Origin: Methylobacterium sp. Leaf104
GTDB taxonomy: Bacteria; Pseudomonadota; Alphaproteobacteria; Rhizobiales; Beijerinckiaceae
DNA length: 64,000 nucleotides
Reading direction: 5' to 3'
Assembly: GCF_001422885.1 (NCBI RefSeq)
Contig: NZ_LMMZ01000040.1
Span: 124,001 to 188,000 of the forward strand
The number at the start of each line of letters is the position of its first letter. Positions within the stretch are counted from its first letter, which is position 1. Below, one piece after another: positions 8,384 to 17,469 of this stretch. The position numbers and the translations under genes were made by a program. The notes under the pieces were generated by a model. The model saw only the letters and a list, made by a program, of their open reading frames with translations, had not been told where the DNA came from and made no database searches.

Positions 8384-9441
8384 CAGCGGGCCTTCGAGAA
8401 CAGGAAGAACAGGATCTGAGCCACTGCGCTGTAGAACTCCGCGGGAATCATCTGGTCCACCTCGACACTGTCGTACAGGGACCTTGCGAGAGGCTTGTCT
8501 TCCACGACCGCAATGCCGTTCGCCTCGGCGATTTCTCGAATTCGCAGCGCCACGAGATCCTTGCCCTTGGCCAGAACGAGCGGTGCGGGCTGCTCATCTC
8601 GCGCATACCGGAGGGCGATAGCGTAGTGGGTCGGGTTTGCTATGACCACGGTGGCCTGCTTCACGTTCGCGAGCATGCGCTTGCGCGAGCGGTCCTGCGC
8701 CAGGGAGCGCAGGCGGCTCTTCACGAGGGGATCGCCCTCGGTCTGCTTGTGCTCGTCCTTGACGTCCTGCTTCGACATCCGCAGGGAGCGCTGCCAGCGC
8801 AGGCGCGACCAGACCAGGTCGGCCGCCACGATGACGATGGTGGCGACGCAGACGACCGAGATGAGCCGGATCGAGACGGCGAGGATGAGATCCGGGATCT
8901 GACTCGGGTCGGCGAACATGGCACTCACGGCTTTGCTGCCCTCCGAACGGAGGAGCAGCAGGGCGACGAGACTGATGCTTAAAAATTTAAGGACCGATTT
9001 CAGGAACTCGACCTGACCCGACTTTCCGAAGATTCGTCCCCAGCCCGCCGCCGGCGAGACGCGCGACCATTGCGGGCGGATGCGCTCGCCCACGAAGCTC
9101 GGCACGTTCTGGACGAGGGCGGAGACGAGGCCGCAGAGGCCGAGGATCAGCACGACCGGGATCAGAAAGCGCGCGGCCGCGATCGCGGTTCCTTCGAGGA
9201 TGCGGGCGACGTCCTGATTGTTCTCCAGGGCGAAGTCGCGGGGATGGTCGAGGAAGGGCGCGAGCGCCTGCATCAGCGGGGTGACCGCGTCGCGCACCAC
9301 GAAGCTGAGGGCGATGAGCAGGCCGAGGATCGAGGCGAAGACCGGCGCCTCGCGGGAGAACGGGACGTCGCCCTTCTCGACCGCCTCGCGGATCTTCCGC
9401 TCGGAGGCGGCTTCGGTCTTGCTCTCCTGATCGTCGGACAT
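8383..9441 (-). CDS. flhB: Flagellar export switch protein FlhB
   Basis: 352 aa, the usual FlhB length. Four membrane helices lie in the N-terminal two thirds (about 33-50, 90-110, 150-165, 185-210), followed by a cytoplasmic domain with the autocleavage motif NPTH at 269-272. It forms part of the flagellar type III export gate and switches specificity from rod/hook to filament substrates after cleavage. The acidic SDDQESKTE start precedes the typical ASERKIREA box. Expression is probably operonic from motA. Confidence 0.95.
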   Translation of the reverse strand: MSDDQESKTEAASERKIREAVEKGDVPFSREAPVFASILGLLIALSFVVRDAVTPLMQALAPFLDHPRDFALENNQDVARILEGTAIAAARFLIPVVLILGLCGLVSALVQNVPSFVGERIRPQWSRVSPAAGWGRIFGKSGQVEFLKSVLKFLSISLVALLLLRSEGSKAVSAMFADPSQIPDLILAVSIRLISVVCVATIVIVAADLVWSRLRWQRSLRMSKQDVKDEHKQTEGDPLVKSRLRSLAQDRSRKRMLANVKQATVVIANPTHYAIALRYARDEQPAPLVLAKGKDLVALRIREIAEANGIAVVEDKPLARSLYDSVEVDQMIPAEFYSAVAQILFFLFSKAR

Positions 9442-9468
9442 CGCGCGCGCCGGGCCGGGCCGCCGTCC

Positions 9469-10506
9469 CTAGCGGACGAGGGCTTCGGCCTCGTCCCCGG
9501 CGTTGATCTCCAGTTCGCCGCGCCCGGCCATCTCGAGGGCGAGGTCGGTGATGCTGCGGCGCGCCTCGGTCACGTCCTTCTGGGCCGCCGGCTCGCCGCC
9601 GTTCAGCTCGTGCTCGACCATCCGGCGCACGCGGGCGGACAGCGCGCTCAGGATGACGCCGCGGAACTCCGCGTCGGTGCCCTTGAGGGCCAGGACCAGC
9701 CGGTCGTTCGGCACGGCGTCGAACAGGGTCGTGCGGGCGCGGGGCTGGAGCTTGACGATGTCGTCGAAGGTGAAGAGCAGCCCCTTCAGGATCTCCACCG
9801 ATTTCGGGCGCGATTCCGACAGGCTGGTCAGCACCTCGTCGATCTGGGTGCGCTCCATCTTGTTGATGATGTCGGCCATCTTGGCGTGGGTGTCGGCCCC
9901 CGAATTGCGGGCGCCGCTGGCGAGGAGGTCCTCGTGGAGGGCCTGCTCGACGGTGGCGATCACCGCGTCGCAGACCGGCTTGAAGCTGAGCATCCGCCGC
10001 ATCACCGTGTTGCGGGTCGGCTGGGGCAGGTGGGCCATCACCTTGGCGGCCGCCGCCGGCTTGAGGCGCGACAGCACGAGGGCCGCCGTCTGCGGGTGCT
10101 CCTTGACGAGGTAGCTCGCGATCACACCCTCCGAGACCGTGGTCAGGCGCTCCCAGACCGAGCGCGTGGTATCGCCCCGCACGTCGGCCAGGATGTCGGC
10201 GACCTGGTCGGCGGGCAGCAGGCCGGTGAGCAGCTTCTCCACCTCCGCGGCCGTGCCGACGAGGCGGCCGTCGGCGGCGAATTCGTGCGAGAACATCTCG
10301 ACGATGTCGTCGAGCTGGTGGGCGCTGACGGTGCCGAGCTGCGTCGCCGAGCGCGTGATGCGCTTGATCTCCTCGGAGTCGAAGTACTTCAGCAGGCGGC
10401 CGGCGGCCGGCTTGCCCATGGCGAGCAAGAGGGCCGCGACCTCGTCCACGGGGTTGAGGTGCCGGTGGACGCCCTGCGCCCGGTGGGGGATCGGCACGCT
10501 CGCCAC
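9469..10506 (-). CDS. fliG: Flagellar motor switch protein FliG
   Basis: About 345 aa with FliG N, middle and C-terminal domains: an early PVDEVAALLLAMGKPAAGRLL, and a C-terminal FDDIVKLQPR segment followed by the torque helix region (TTLFDAVPNDRLVLALKG). FliG links the MS ring to the C ring and contacts the MotA stator. I prefer the GTG at 10506, which has a GAGGGCGG ribosome binding site and does not overlap fliN. An ATG at 10536 would overlap fliN by 20 nt with a weaker site. Confidence 0.92.
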   Translation of the reverse strand: MASVPIPHRAQGVHRHLNPVDEVAALLLAMGKPAAGRLLKYFDSEEIKRITRSATQLGTVSAHQLDDIVEMFSHEFAADGRLVGTAAEVEKLLTGLLPADQVADILADVRGDTTRSVWERLTTVSEGVIASYLVKEHPQTAALVLSRLKPAAAAKVMAHLPQPTRNTVMRRMLSFKPVCDAVIATVEQALHEDLLASGARNSGADTHAKMADIINKMERTQIDEVLTSLSESRPKSVEILKGLLFTFDDIVKLQPRARTTLFDAVPNDRLVLALKGTDAEFRGVILSALSARVRRMVEHELNGGEPAAQKDVTEARRSITDLALEMAGRGELEINAGDEAEALVR

Positions 10507-10516
10507 GGGTCCGCCC

Positions 10517-10915
10517 TCAGCCGTTCTGGCCGGCATCGGCCGGACCCACGATCTCGGTCAGGGAGACGCCGAAGCGGGAATTGTCCTCCTCGACCACGAC
10601 GATCTCGCCCCGGGCCACGACCCGGCCGTTGACCGTGACGTCGACGGGCTCCCCGACCCGGTGGTCGAGGGGCACGATGGCGCCGCGTCCGAGCTTCATC
10701 AGGTTGGCCACCGGCATCGTCGCCGAGCCGAGCACCACCTGGATCAGCACCGGGATGCGCAGGATCGAATCGAGGTTGCGGCCGTCGCCGATCCGCGCCT
10801 CCGCGCCCTCCTGTCCCGCGGCGCCGGCGGGCGAGGCGGTCGGCGAGACGGTCGGAAAGACCGGGGCGGTGCCGGCGGACGCGAGGTCCGCATCGTCGAA
10901 GGGGCTGTTGCTCAT
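10517..10915 (-). CDS. fliN: Flagellar motor switch protein FliN
   Basis: 132 aa with a flexible Ala/Pro-rich N-terminus (about 1-45) and a C-terminal SpoA (surface presentation of antigens) domain. The domain shows ILRIPVLIQVVLG, LMKLGRGAIVPLDH and VDVTVNGRVVARGEIVVVEE, typical of FliN in the C ring. It lies between the DUF6468-like gene and fliG in the motor operon. Confidence 0.93.
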   Translation of the reverse strand: MSNSPFDDADLASAGTAPVFPTVSPTASPAGAAGQEGAEARIGDGRNLDSILRIPVLIQVVLGSATMPVANLMKLGRGAIVPLDHRVGEPVDVTVNGRVVARGEIVVVEEDNSRFGVSLTEIVGPADAGQNG

Positions 10916-11021
10916 CGTCCGCTCGTCAGGGGCTGCAATCGAACGTCAGGGAGGAGTCGGCCGGCAGCGGAGGGAAAAGGATCGGGGAAAGTCGGGCGGG
11001 GCGCAAGCGGATCGGCGCGCC

Positions 11022-11342
11022 TCAGCCGCGCTGGATGCCCTGCGCGGCCACTTGCGGCCCGCGTGTGGCCGAAGCATCGCGCCGGGCGGCCTCCAACTCC
11101 GCGAGGAGGTGGCGCGCCTCGCCGAGGCGCTGGTCCAGCGCCTCCAGGATCTCGCGGCCCTCGGTGCTGAAGCTGCGCACCGCGTCGCCGGCCTGGGCCA
11201 GGGCGTGGCCGGACTGCGTCAGGATGCGGCCGTACTCGGCCTGGGTCCGGTCGAGGCGCTTCAGCTTGAGGTACATCGGCACCACGCAGGCGCTCGTGGC
11301 CACGAGGGCCACGAGGAGGATGGTGTCAACCCACGGTGTCAT
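11022..11342 (-). CDS. DUF6468/PflI-like bitopic membrane protein
   Basis: 106 aa. One N-terminal membrane helix (DTILLVALVATSACVVPMYL) is followed by a coiled-coil-prone cytoplasmic tail ending in AQGIQRG. It overlaps the end of fliM by 17 nt. Caulobacter has a small bitopic protein, PflI, involved in flagellar placement and encoded among flagellar genes. Size, topology and location fit that family (DUF6468), but I could not run a profile search. Confidence 0.65.
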   Translation of the reverse strand: MTPWVDTILLVALVATSACVVPMYLKLKRLDRTQAEYGRILTQSGHALAQAGDAVRSFSTEGREILEALDQRLGEARHLLAELEAARRDASATRGPQVAAQGIQRG

Positions 11343-12258
11343 CGGTCGTGCCTTCCTTGTCCTGTGCGATGGCCTCGTCGACCCGCAGCACGTAGGAGCC
11401 CTGCGCCTGGCCCATGTGGCACCAGAACAGCGGCCGGTCGTTGCCCTCGAGCTTCACCCGCGTGGACGGCGTCGCGTCGAGGCCGATGATCTGGCCGACC
11501 TTGAGCTCGGCGATCTCGCCCAGCGTCAGCAGGCGCTCCTCGAGCACCGCCCGCAGGGTGACCTCCGCCTTCTGCACCTCGGCGGCGATCTGCTGCGTCC
11601 ATTTCGGGTCGCGGGCGGCGGTGTCGCCCGTGAGCACCTTCGACAGGGCCGGGCGCATCGGGTTGACCACCGACTGGGGCAGGATGAGGAACATCTCGCC
11701 GCTGCGGTTCAGCGCCTGGATGGCGAACTTGGCCTCCACGGCCTTGTTGTTGCGTCCGCCGATCACCGCGAATTCCATCCGGGTCTCGGTCCGCTCCAGG
11801 CGGAACGGCGTCGCCGAGACCAGGGAGAACGAGGATTCGAGCGCCCGGCCGACCTGTTCGAGGATGGTCTGGGCGAGGCGGATCTCGAGGCCCGAGAAGG
11901 CGCGCTCGTCCTCGACCGGCGGCTCCGCCCCGTCGGCCCCGAACAGGGCCTCCACCATGGTGAACAGGAAGTCCCGGTCGAGGCCGACGAGGATGTGGCT
12001 GTCCCATTCGGGGGCGTGGAAGATGCCCGCCACCGCGTTGTTCTCGTAGGCGTCGAGCATCTCGCCGAAGCGGCCGCTCCCGAAGCCGCCGAAGGAGAAG
12101 TAGACCGGCGAGGCGACCAGCGGCTTGAGGTTGTCCGAGCAGGCCGAGGTGAGCCGGTCGAACACCACGTTCAGCATCGGCATGCGGTCGAGGGACAGAC
12201 CCCCGGCCTCGATCAGGCGGGCGCGGATGTCGGCGGCGTTCCCGGCGGGTCCGTCCAT
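11326..12258 (-). CDS. fliM: Flagellar motor switch protein FliM
   Basis: 310 aa. The N-terminus is shorter than in enteric FliM. The CheC-like middle domain is visible (PVYFSFGGFGSGRFGEML, then GIFHAPEWDSHILVGLD), followed by a C-terminal SpoA domain (VTLRAVLEERLLTLGEIAEL, VGQIIGLDATPST). FliM binds CheY-P and transmits the switching signal to FliG. It starts 2 nt after motA stops, so the genes are probably co-transcribed and translationally coupled. Confidence 0.93.
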   Translation of the reverse strand: MDGPAGNAADIRARLIEAGGLSLDRMPMLNVVFDRLTSACSDNLKPLVASPVYFSFGGFGSGRFGEMLDAYENNAVAGIFHAPEWDSHILVGLDRDFLFTMVEALFGADGAEPPVEDERAFSGLEIRLAQTILEQVGRALESSFSLVSATPFRLERTETRMEFAVIGGRNNKAVEAKFAIQALNRSGEMFLILPQSVVNPMRPALSKVLTGDTAARDPKWTQQIAAEVQKAEVTLRAVLEERLLTLGEIAELKVGQIIGLDATPSTRVKLEGNDRPLFWCHMGQAQGSYVLRVDEAIAQDKEGTTDDTVG

Positions 12259-12260
12259 GC

Positions 12261-13133
12261 TCAGGCGGCCTCTCGCTGCGCGCCGCCGTTGACGGTGGCG
12301 TTCTCGACCTCGTCGATGGTCGGCCGGTCACCGAGGGAGATGCCCTTGCGGCCGTGCTCGACGGCGATCTGCGGCACGGCTCCGCTCATGTAGGCGATCA
12401 GGCTCTGCTTCACGATGATGTAGACGTGGTTCTGCTTCTCGCGGATGGTCTTGATCTTGATCGCGAAGGGCGCGAGCACGCCGTAGGACATGAACACGCC
12501 GAAGAATGTCCCCACGAGTGCGGCGCCGATGAGGCCGCCGAGGATCTGCGGCGACTGGTCCAGGGCGCCCATCGCCTTCACGATGCCGAGCACCGCCGCC
12601 ACGATGCCCAGCGCCGGCATCGCCTCGGCTACCGTGGTCACGGCGCCGTAGGGCTTGAGGCGGTCCTTGCGGTAGCCGCTGATCTCCTCGTCCATCAGCG
12701 CCTCGATCTCGTGGGCGCGGGCGTTGCCGATCAGGATCAGCCGGGCGTAGTCGCAGATGAACAGAACGAGGTCGGCGTTCTTGGCGACGTCCGGATAGGC
12801 CTTGAAGATCTCGGAATTGGCCGGGTCGTCGAGGTGCGGCTCGACCTCGTTGCGGGGCTTGGTCTTCAGCTCGCGCATCAGGGCGTGCAGCAGGCCGAGC
12901 AGCGCGAGGTAGTCCTTGCGCTTGGGCACCTTGCCGGTGAGGGCGTCCATGCTCGCCTTGCCCGTATCGACCACCGTCTTCATCGGGTTGGCCATGACGA
13001 AGGTGCCGGCGCCCATCCCGCCGATGATGACGAACTCCCAGGGCTGCCAGAGCACGACGAGGTGGCCGCCCATGGCGACGAAGCCGCCGAGCATGCAGCC
13101 GATTGCGATGACGAGGCCGATCAGAACGCCCAA
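12261..13133 (-). CDS. motA: Flagellar motor stator protein MotA (first copy)
   Basis: 290 aa with four membrane helices: two at the N-terminus (GVLIGLVIAIGCMLGGFVAM, then the second near 33-50) and two after about residue 165 (AMPALGIVAAVLGIVKAMG and LVGTFFGVFMSYGVL). The large cytoplasmic loop carries the charged residues that contact FliG. It is the first gene of the minus-strand motor operon; its partner motB lies about 11 kb away on the other strand. The upstream 150 nt should hold the operon promoter. Confidence 0.95.
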   Translation of the reverse strand: MGVLIGLVIAIGCMLGGFVAMGGHLVVLWQPWEFVIIGGMGAGTFVMANPMKTVVDTGKASMDALTGKVPKRKDYLALLGLLHALMRELKTKPRNEVEPHLDDPANSEIFKAYPDVAKNADLVLFICDYARLILIGNARAHEIEALMDEEISGYRKDRLKPYGAVTTVAEAMPALGIVAAVLGIVKAMGALDQSPQILGGLIGAALVGTFFGVFMSYGVLAPFAIKIKTIREKQNHVYIIVKQSLIAYMSGAVPQIAVEHGRKGISLGDRPTIDEVENATVNGGAQREAA

Positions 13134-13285
13134 GGCTCAACGCCTCCAATGGGGGTGAGGAATCCGATGCAGCGGACCTACGCAGGATGGCTTGCGCGGG
13201 GCTGGACGGCCGTTCGGGCGCAGAACGCACCGGCGGCGGCCTCCGCGCGTTAGGCAGGGAGCCGACCCCGCAACGCGAGACCGCC

Positions 13286-13489
13286 ATGAGCAGCACCCCG
13301 TCCGACAACGACCACGAGCCGGCCACCGTCAACGTCTCGGAGCCCTGGACCCTGGCCTACTGGGCCCGCCGCTTCGAGGTGCCGCGCGAGGCGGTCGAGG
13401 CCGCCGTCGCGGCGGTCGGTCACGAACCCGCGAAGGTCGCCGCACAGCTCGGCCGGCCCTGGCCCTTCGAGGGCAGCGGGATCGTGTGA
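13286..13489 (+). CDS. DUF3606-type small protein
   Basis: 67 aa. The pattern of a Trp-Thr-x-x-Tyr-Trp-Ala-x-x-Phe motif (EPWTLAYWARRFEVPREAVE), then AVAAVGHEPAKVAAQLG, matches small DUF3606 proteins common in Hyphomicrobiales. Their function is unknown. It is divergent from the motA operon and convergent with dut. The ATG at 13286 begins the conserved part. Confidence 0.75.
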   Translation: MSSTPSDNDHEPATVNVSEPWTLAYWARRFEVPREAVEAAVAAVGHEPAKVAAQLGRPWPFEGSGIV

Positions 13490-13499
13490 GGCCCGCGCC

Positions 13500-13988
13500 T
13501 CAGCGGCGCCCGGTGGAGCCGAAGCCGCCGGTGCCGCGTGCGCCGGCCTCCGTTCGCGGGGCCGCGTCGGAGCCGTCGCGGATCGTGAACGTCGGCCGGG
13601 TGACGCGGGTGAAGACGAGCTGGGCGATGCGGTCGCCGGGCGCGATGCGCAGGGCGGATCCGCCGGGGTTGCGGTTCCAGGCCGAGATCAGCAGCGGACC
13701 CGCGTAGTCGGCGTCGATCACGCCGGTGCCGTTGCCGAGGACGAGCCCCTCGCGATGGCCGAGCCCGGAGCGCGGGAAGACGAGCCCGCACCAGGCCGGG
13801 TCGCGGATCGCCAGGCGGAAGCCGGCCGGGATCAGGGCCGGCGGCCCCTGGGGCGGCAGATCCAGCGCCTCGTCGAGGCAGGCATGGAGGTCGAGGCCCG
13901 CGGCCTCGGCCGAGCCCCAGCGGGGAAAGCCCCAGCCGGAGAGGCGGGCGTCGAGGAGGTCGATCTCGACGGCGAGGTCGGGAGTCAC
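13500..13988 (-). CDS. dut: Deoxyuridine triphosphatase (dUTPase)
   Basis: 162 aa, the normal size of the trimeric enzyme that hydrolyses dUTP to dUMP and keeps uracil out of DNA. All five motifs are visible: AGLDLHA, PRSGLGHREG, GTGVIDADYAG (catalytic Asp), GDRIAQLVF, and the Gly-rich C-terminal RGTGGFGSTG arm. The start is a GTG at 13988 overlapping the CoA-lyase stop (GTGA), which indicates an operon with that gene. Confidence 0.93.
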   Translation of the reverse strand: MTPDLAVEIDLLDARLSGWGFPRWGSAEAAGLDLHACLDEALDLPPQGPPALIPAGFRLAIRDPAWCGLVFPRSGLGHREGLVLGNGTGVIDADYAGPLLISAWNRNPGGSALRIAPGDRIAQLVFTRVTRPTFTIRDGSDAAPRTEAGARGTGGFGSTGRR

Positions 13989-14872
13989 GGCGTCCGGGCC
14001 GCGACGGCCTCGGCCAGGGCCACGGTGCGGCTCGCCTCGGCCGCGTGCAGGCGCTCCACCATCTTGCCGTCGAGGCCGATGACGCCGCGGTTGCGGTTCT
14101 CCGGCTCGGCGAAGGCCGCGAGCACGCGCCGGGCCCAGGCGACCTCGTCCGCGCTCGGGCCGAAGGCGGCGTTGGCCGGGGCGATCTGGTCGGGGTGGGT
14201 CAGCATCTTGCCGTCGAAGCCGCAATCGCGCCCCTGCGCGCACTCGGCCGCGAAGCCCGTCGCATCGCGAAAATCGTTGTAGATGCCGTCGACGGCGTCG
14301 ATCTCGTAGGCGCGGGCGGCCGCGATCACGCTCATCAGCCAGGGCATCAGGGCCGGCCGGCCCGGCACGCCGAGGCGCAGCCGGCTGGCCTTGGCGAGGT
14401 CGTTCGGCCCGACCATGAGGCAGGCGAGGCGGGTGTCGACGTCCCGGGCCGAGCTCGCGATCTCGGCGAGGTGCAGGATCGCCATCGGGCTCTCGATCAT
14501 CGCCCAGGTCCGGGTCCGGTCCGGCGCCCCGAGGCGGCGCAGGCGCGAGCCCACCGCCACCAGGGCGTCGGCGCCCGTCACCTTCGGCACCACGATGGCG
14601 TCGGGCCCGGCCGGCGCGATGGCGGCCAGATCCGCCTCGCCGTAGGGCGTGTCGAGGGCGTTGATCCGGACCACGACCTCGCGCGGGCCGAAGCCGCCCT
14701 CGGACACCGCCCGGGCGACGGCCTCCCGCGTCGCGGCGCGGGTCTCGGGCGCGACCCCGTCCTCGAGGTCGATCATCACCACGTCGGCGGGGAGGGTGCG
14801 GGCCTTCTCCAGCAGGCGCGGGTTCGATCCCGGCATCGCCAGGACGCTGCGGCGCGGGCGGATCTCGGTCAT
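13985..14872 (-). CDS. HpcH/HpaI-CitE family CoA-ester lyase
   Basis: 295 aa TIM-barrel lyase. Motifs: RRSVLAMPGSNPRLLEKA at the start, VVMIDLEDGVAP (metal/CoA region), VVRINALDT, IVVPKV, MIESPMAI and GFDGKMLTHPDQI. These fit citrate lyase beta-like enzymes that cleave or hydrolyse malyl-CoA-type thioesters. Methylotrophs use such enzymes in the serine cycle, but this could be malyl-CoA thioesterase, beta-methylmalyl-CoA lyase or another CitE-like enzyme. Sequence alone does not decide. The ATG at 14872 precedes the conserved start. Confidence 0.8.
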   Translation of the reverse strand: MTEIRPRRSVLAMPGSNPRLLEKARTLPADVVMIDLEDGVAPETRAATREAVARAVSEGGFGPREVVVRINALDTPYGEADLAAIAPAGPDAIVVPKVTGADALVAVGSRLRRLGAPDRTRTWAMIESPMAILHLAEIASSARDVDTRLACLMVGPNDLAKASRLRLGVPGRPALMPWLMSVIAAARAYEIDAVDGIYNDFRDATGFAAECAQGRDCGFDGKMLTHPDQIAPANAAFGPSADEVAWARRVLAAFAEPENRNRGVIGLDGKMVERLHAAEASRTVALAEAVAARTP

Positions 14873-15093
14873 GGCGCATCCCTTGGCTGAGAGAGTCGGG
14901 CGCCGCACGACCGCACCCGGCAGCGGGGCCGTCCCGGTCCCGGGCGGACGCGACTCACCCTCGGACCCGGCGATAGCCTCCCGCGGATTCCGATTCAAGG
15001 CGCGGGTCTTGCCTGCACCTGGGCGCCGGTTCCCGTCCGGCCATCCCCGGCAAACTGCTCAGATCGCGCCCGGTCGCCCTGGGGCACGGCCGT

Positions 15094-15122
15094 ATGTCAT
15101 CGAACTGTCGCGCAATCGTCAT
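15094..15122 (+). promoter_or_regulatory. Pho box (three 7-bp repeats) upstream of pstS
   Basis: ATGTCAT, CTGTCGC and TCGTCAT occur at 15094, 15105 and 15116, exactly 11 bp apart with 4-bp spacers. This is the architecture of PhoB binding sites (CTGTCAT direct repeats) in alphaproteobacteria. It lies about 95 nt before the pstS ATG, a suitable place to activate the pst operon under phosphate limitation. PhoB is encoded at the end of this same operon. Confidence 0.82.
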
Positions 15123-15217
15123 ACCGCCTTGGTCCAACCCGCCGTATGGCGCGGTGCACAACGGCGCGGGGGCTGCGGCTCCCCGTGCCGATGCACGCTC
15201 CCCCAGGAGACCAGCAC

Positions 15218-16255
15218 ATGAAATTCACGACCCTCGCCGCCCTCGTGGGCCTCGGCCTCGCCACCCTCGCGCCGGCCCAGGCGGCCGACATCACCGGAGC
15301 CGGCGCGACCTTCCCGTTCCCGGTCTACTCGAAGTGGGCCGAAGCCTACCGCAAGGACAGCGGCATGGGCCTCAACTACCAGTCGATCGGCTCGGGCGGC
15401 GGCATCAAGCAGATCCAGGCCAAGACCGTCGATTTCGGCGCCACCGACGCGCCGCTCAAGGGCCCGGCCCTGGAGAAGGACGGCCTCGTCCAGTTCCCCA
15501 CCGTCATGGGCGGCGTCGTCACCGTGGTGAACATCCCGGGCGTCGAGCCGGGCAAGCTCAAGCTCACGGGCGAGATCATCGCCGAGATCTACGCCGGCAA
15601 GATCGCCAAGTGGTCCGACGCCAAGATCGCCAAGCTCAACGAGGGCCTGAAGCTCCCCGACGCCAACATCACCCCAGTCTACCGCTCGGACGCCTCCGGC
15701 ACGACCAACATCTTCACCACCTACCTCTCCCAGGTTTCCGAGCCCTGGAAGAAGGAGTTCGGCGCGGCCACCACGGTCAGCTGGCCGGTGGGCCAGGGCG
15801 GCAAGGGCAACGAGGGCGTCACCGCCACCGTCAAGCAGGTCCCCAACGCCATCGGCTACGTCGAGTCCGCCTACGCCAAGCAGAACAAGCTCAGCCACAC
15901 CCTAATCCAGAACAAGGCCGGCAAGTTCCCGCAGCCCGACGACAAGGCCTTCCAGGCCGCCGCCGCCAGCGCCGACTGGAAGTCCGCCCCCGGCTTCGGC
16001 ATCTCGCTGACCGACCAGGCCGGTGAGAACGCCTGGCCGATCACCGCCGCCACCTTCATCCTCGTCCACAAGGACCCGGCCGACGCGGCCAAGACCGCCG
16101 ACGTGCTGAAGTTCTTCGACTGGGCCTACAAGAACGGCGACAAGCTCGCCACCGACCTCGACTACGTGCCGCTGCCCGACGCCGTCGTCGGCCAGATCCA
16201 CGACGCGTGGAAGGAGATCAAGGGCAAGGACGGCAAGCCCGTCTTCAACATGTGA
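15218..16255 (+). CDS. pstS: Phosphate ABC transporter, periplasmic binding protein PstS
   Basis: 345 aa with a signal peptide (MKFTTLAALVGLGLATLAPA). The mature protein has PstS motifs: ITGAGATFPFPVYSKWAEAY, YQSIGSGGG, DFGATDAPL, YRSDASGTTNIFT and GYVESAYAKQ, which line the phosphate pocket. The ATG at 15218 has AGGAGA 9-14 nt upstream. It is the first gene of pstSCAB-phoU-phoB, behind a Pho box. Confidence 0.95.
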   Translation: MKFTTLAALVGLGLATLAPAQAADITGAGATFPFPVYSKWAEAYRKDSGMGLNYQSIGSGGGIKQIQAKTVDFGATDAPLKGPALEKDGLVQFPTVMGGVVTVVNIPGVEPGKLKLTGEIIAEIYAGKIAKWSDAKIAKLNEGLKLPDANITPVYRSDASGTTNIFTTYLSQVSEPWKKEFGAATTVSWPVGQGGKGNEGVTATVKQVPNAIGYVESAYAKQNKLSHTLIQNKAGKFPQPDDKAFQAAAASADWKSAPGFGISLTDQAGENAWPITAATFILVHKDPADAAKTADVLKFFDWAYKNGDKLATDLDYVPLPDAVVGQIHDAWKEIKGKDGKPVFNM

Positions 16256-16263
16256 GCCGATCC

Positions 16264-16286
16264 CTCGCGGGCCTCCGGCCCGCGAG
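16264..16286 (+). terminator. Intercistronic hairpin after pstS
   Basis: CTCGCGGGCC-TCC-GGCCCGCGAG is a 10-bp stem starting 9 nt after the pstS stop, with no T-run. Such hairpins after binding-protein genes usually stabilise the upstream mRNA or partly terminate transcription, giving more PstS than PstCAB. It lies in a 196-nt gap, whereas the later genes are closer together. Confidence 0.65.
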
Positions 16287-16451
16287 ACCCCGGGGGCGAG
16301 CCACCGCGCCCCCGCGACCGCGACGGACGAGACCGGCGCCACGGCGCCGGTCTCCCCTCGCCACCCCCTTTGGCAACGATCCGGTGATCCCCCCCTCGCG
16401 CCGGCGACCGGCGCAGGGTAGGACGCCGCCCGGTGAAGAGAAGACATTCGG

Positions 16452-17426
16452 ATGGCCGCCTTGACTGACCAGATCGCCCTGACGCGCGACCGCGCCTCGG
16501 CCCGGAAGACGCCCGGCGGACTCGGCGACAGCCTGTTCCGCGCGGCCTCCTACGGCTCGGCGCTCCTGGTGCTGTTCGTGCTCGCCGGCATCCTCGGCTC
16601 CATCGCCTACGGCGCCTGGCCGGCCTTCAACGAGTTCGGCTTCGGCTTCATCACCTCCAGCGCCTGGAACATCGGGCAGGAGCAGTACGGGGCCTTCGTG
16701 GCCATCGTCGGCACCCTGGCCTCCGCCTTCCTCGCCCTGCTCATCGGCGTGCCGCTCTCCCTGGGCATCGCCGTCTATCTGACGCAGCTCTGCCCCGGCT
16801 GGGCGCGCAAGCCGGTCTCGATGACCATCGAGCTCCTCGCTTCGGTGCCGAGCATCATCTACGGCATGTGGGGCCTGTTCGTGTTCGCGCCGCTCTTCGC
16901 CCGCTTCGTGCAGGTGCCGGTCTCGAACGTGGTCGAGGGCATGCCGATCGTCGGCACCCTCTTCTACGCCCGCGTCCCCTCGGGCGTCGGCATCCTCACC
17001 GCCGGCATCATCCTGGCGATCATGATCGTGCCCTTCGTGGCCTCGATCACCCGCGACATGCTCGACCAGATCCCGACCGTGCTGCGCGAGAGCGCCTACG
17101 GCATCGGATGCACCACCTGGGAGGTGGTGCGCCACGTCCTGGTGCCCCAGGCCTCGGTCTCGATCATCGGCGCGATCATGCTCGGCCTCGGCCGGGCGCT
17201 CGGCGAGACCATGGCGGTGACCTTCGTCATCGGCAACGCCAACCGGCTCTCGGGCTCGGTCTTCGACCCGGGCTCCACCATCGCGTCGCGCATCGCTAAC
17301 GAGTTCAACGAGGCCGACGGCCTGCAGCTGAACTCCCTGATGGCGCTCGGCTGCATCCTGTTCGTGATCACCTTCTTCGTCCTGATCATCGCCCGCATCC
17401 TCACCCGCCGCGCCAAGGTCGCCTGA
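16452..17426 (+). CDS. pstC: Phosphate ABC transporter permease PstC
   Basis: 324 aa with six predicted membrane helices. The inner-membrane permease signature is near the C-terminal third (ESAYGIGCTTWEVVRHVLVP, i.e. the EAA-like loop contacting PstB), followed by GRALGETMAVTFVIGN. It forms the membrane channel with PstA. It is separated from pstS by a hairpin-containing gap and followed 43 nt later by pstA. Confidence 0.95.
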   Translation: MAALTDQIALTRDRASARKTPGGLGDSLFRAASYGSALLVLFVLAGILGSIAYGAWPAFNEFGFGFITSSAWNIGQEQYGAFVAIVGTLASAFLALLIGVPLSLGIAVYLTQLCPGWARKPVSMTIELLASVPSIIYGMWGLFVFAPLFARFVQVPVSNVVEGMPIVGTLFYARVPSGVGILTAGIILAIMIVPFVASITRDMLDQIPTVLRESAYGIGCTTWEVVRHVLVPQASVSIIGAIMLGLGRALGETMAVTFVIGNANRLSGSVFDPGSTIASRIANEFNEADGLQLNSLMALGCILFVITFFVLIIARILTRRAKVA

Positions 17427-17469
17427 GGCCGCATCGCCCCGGCCCGCCTCGAGACGTCAGGAACCCATC

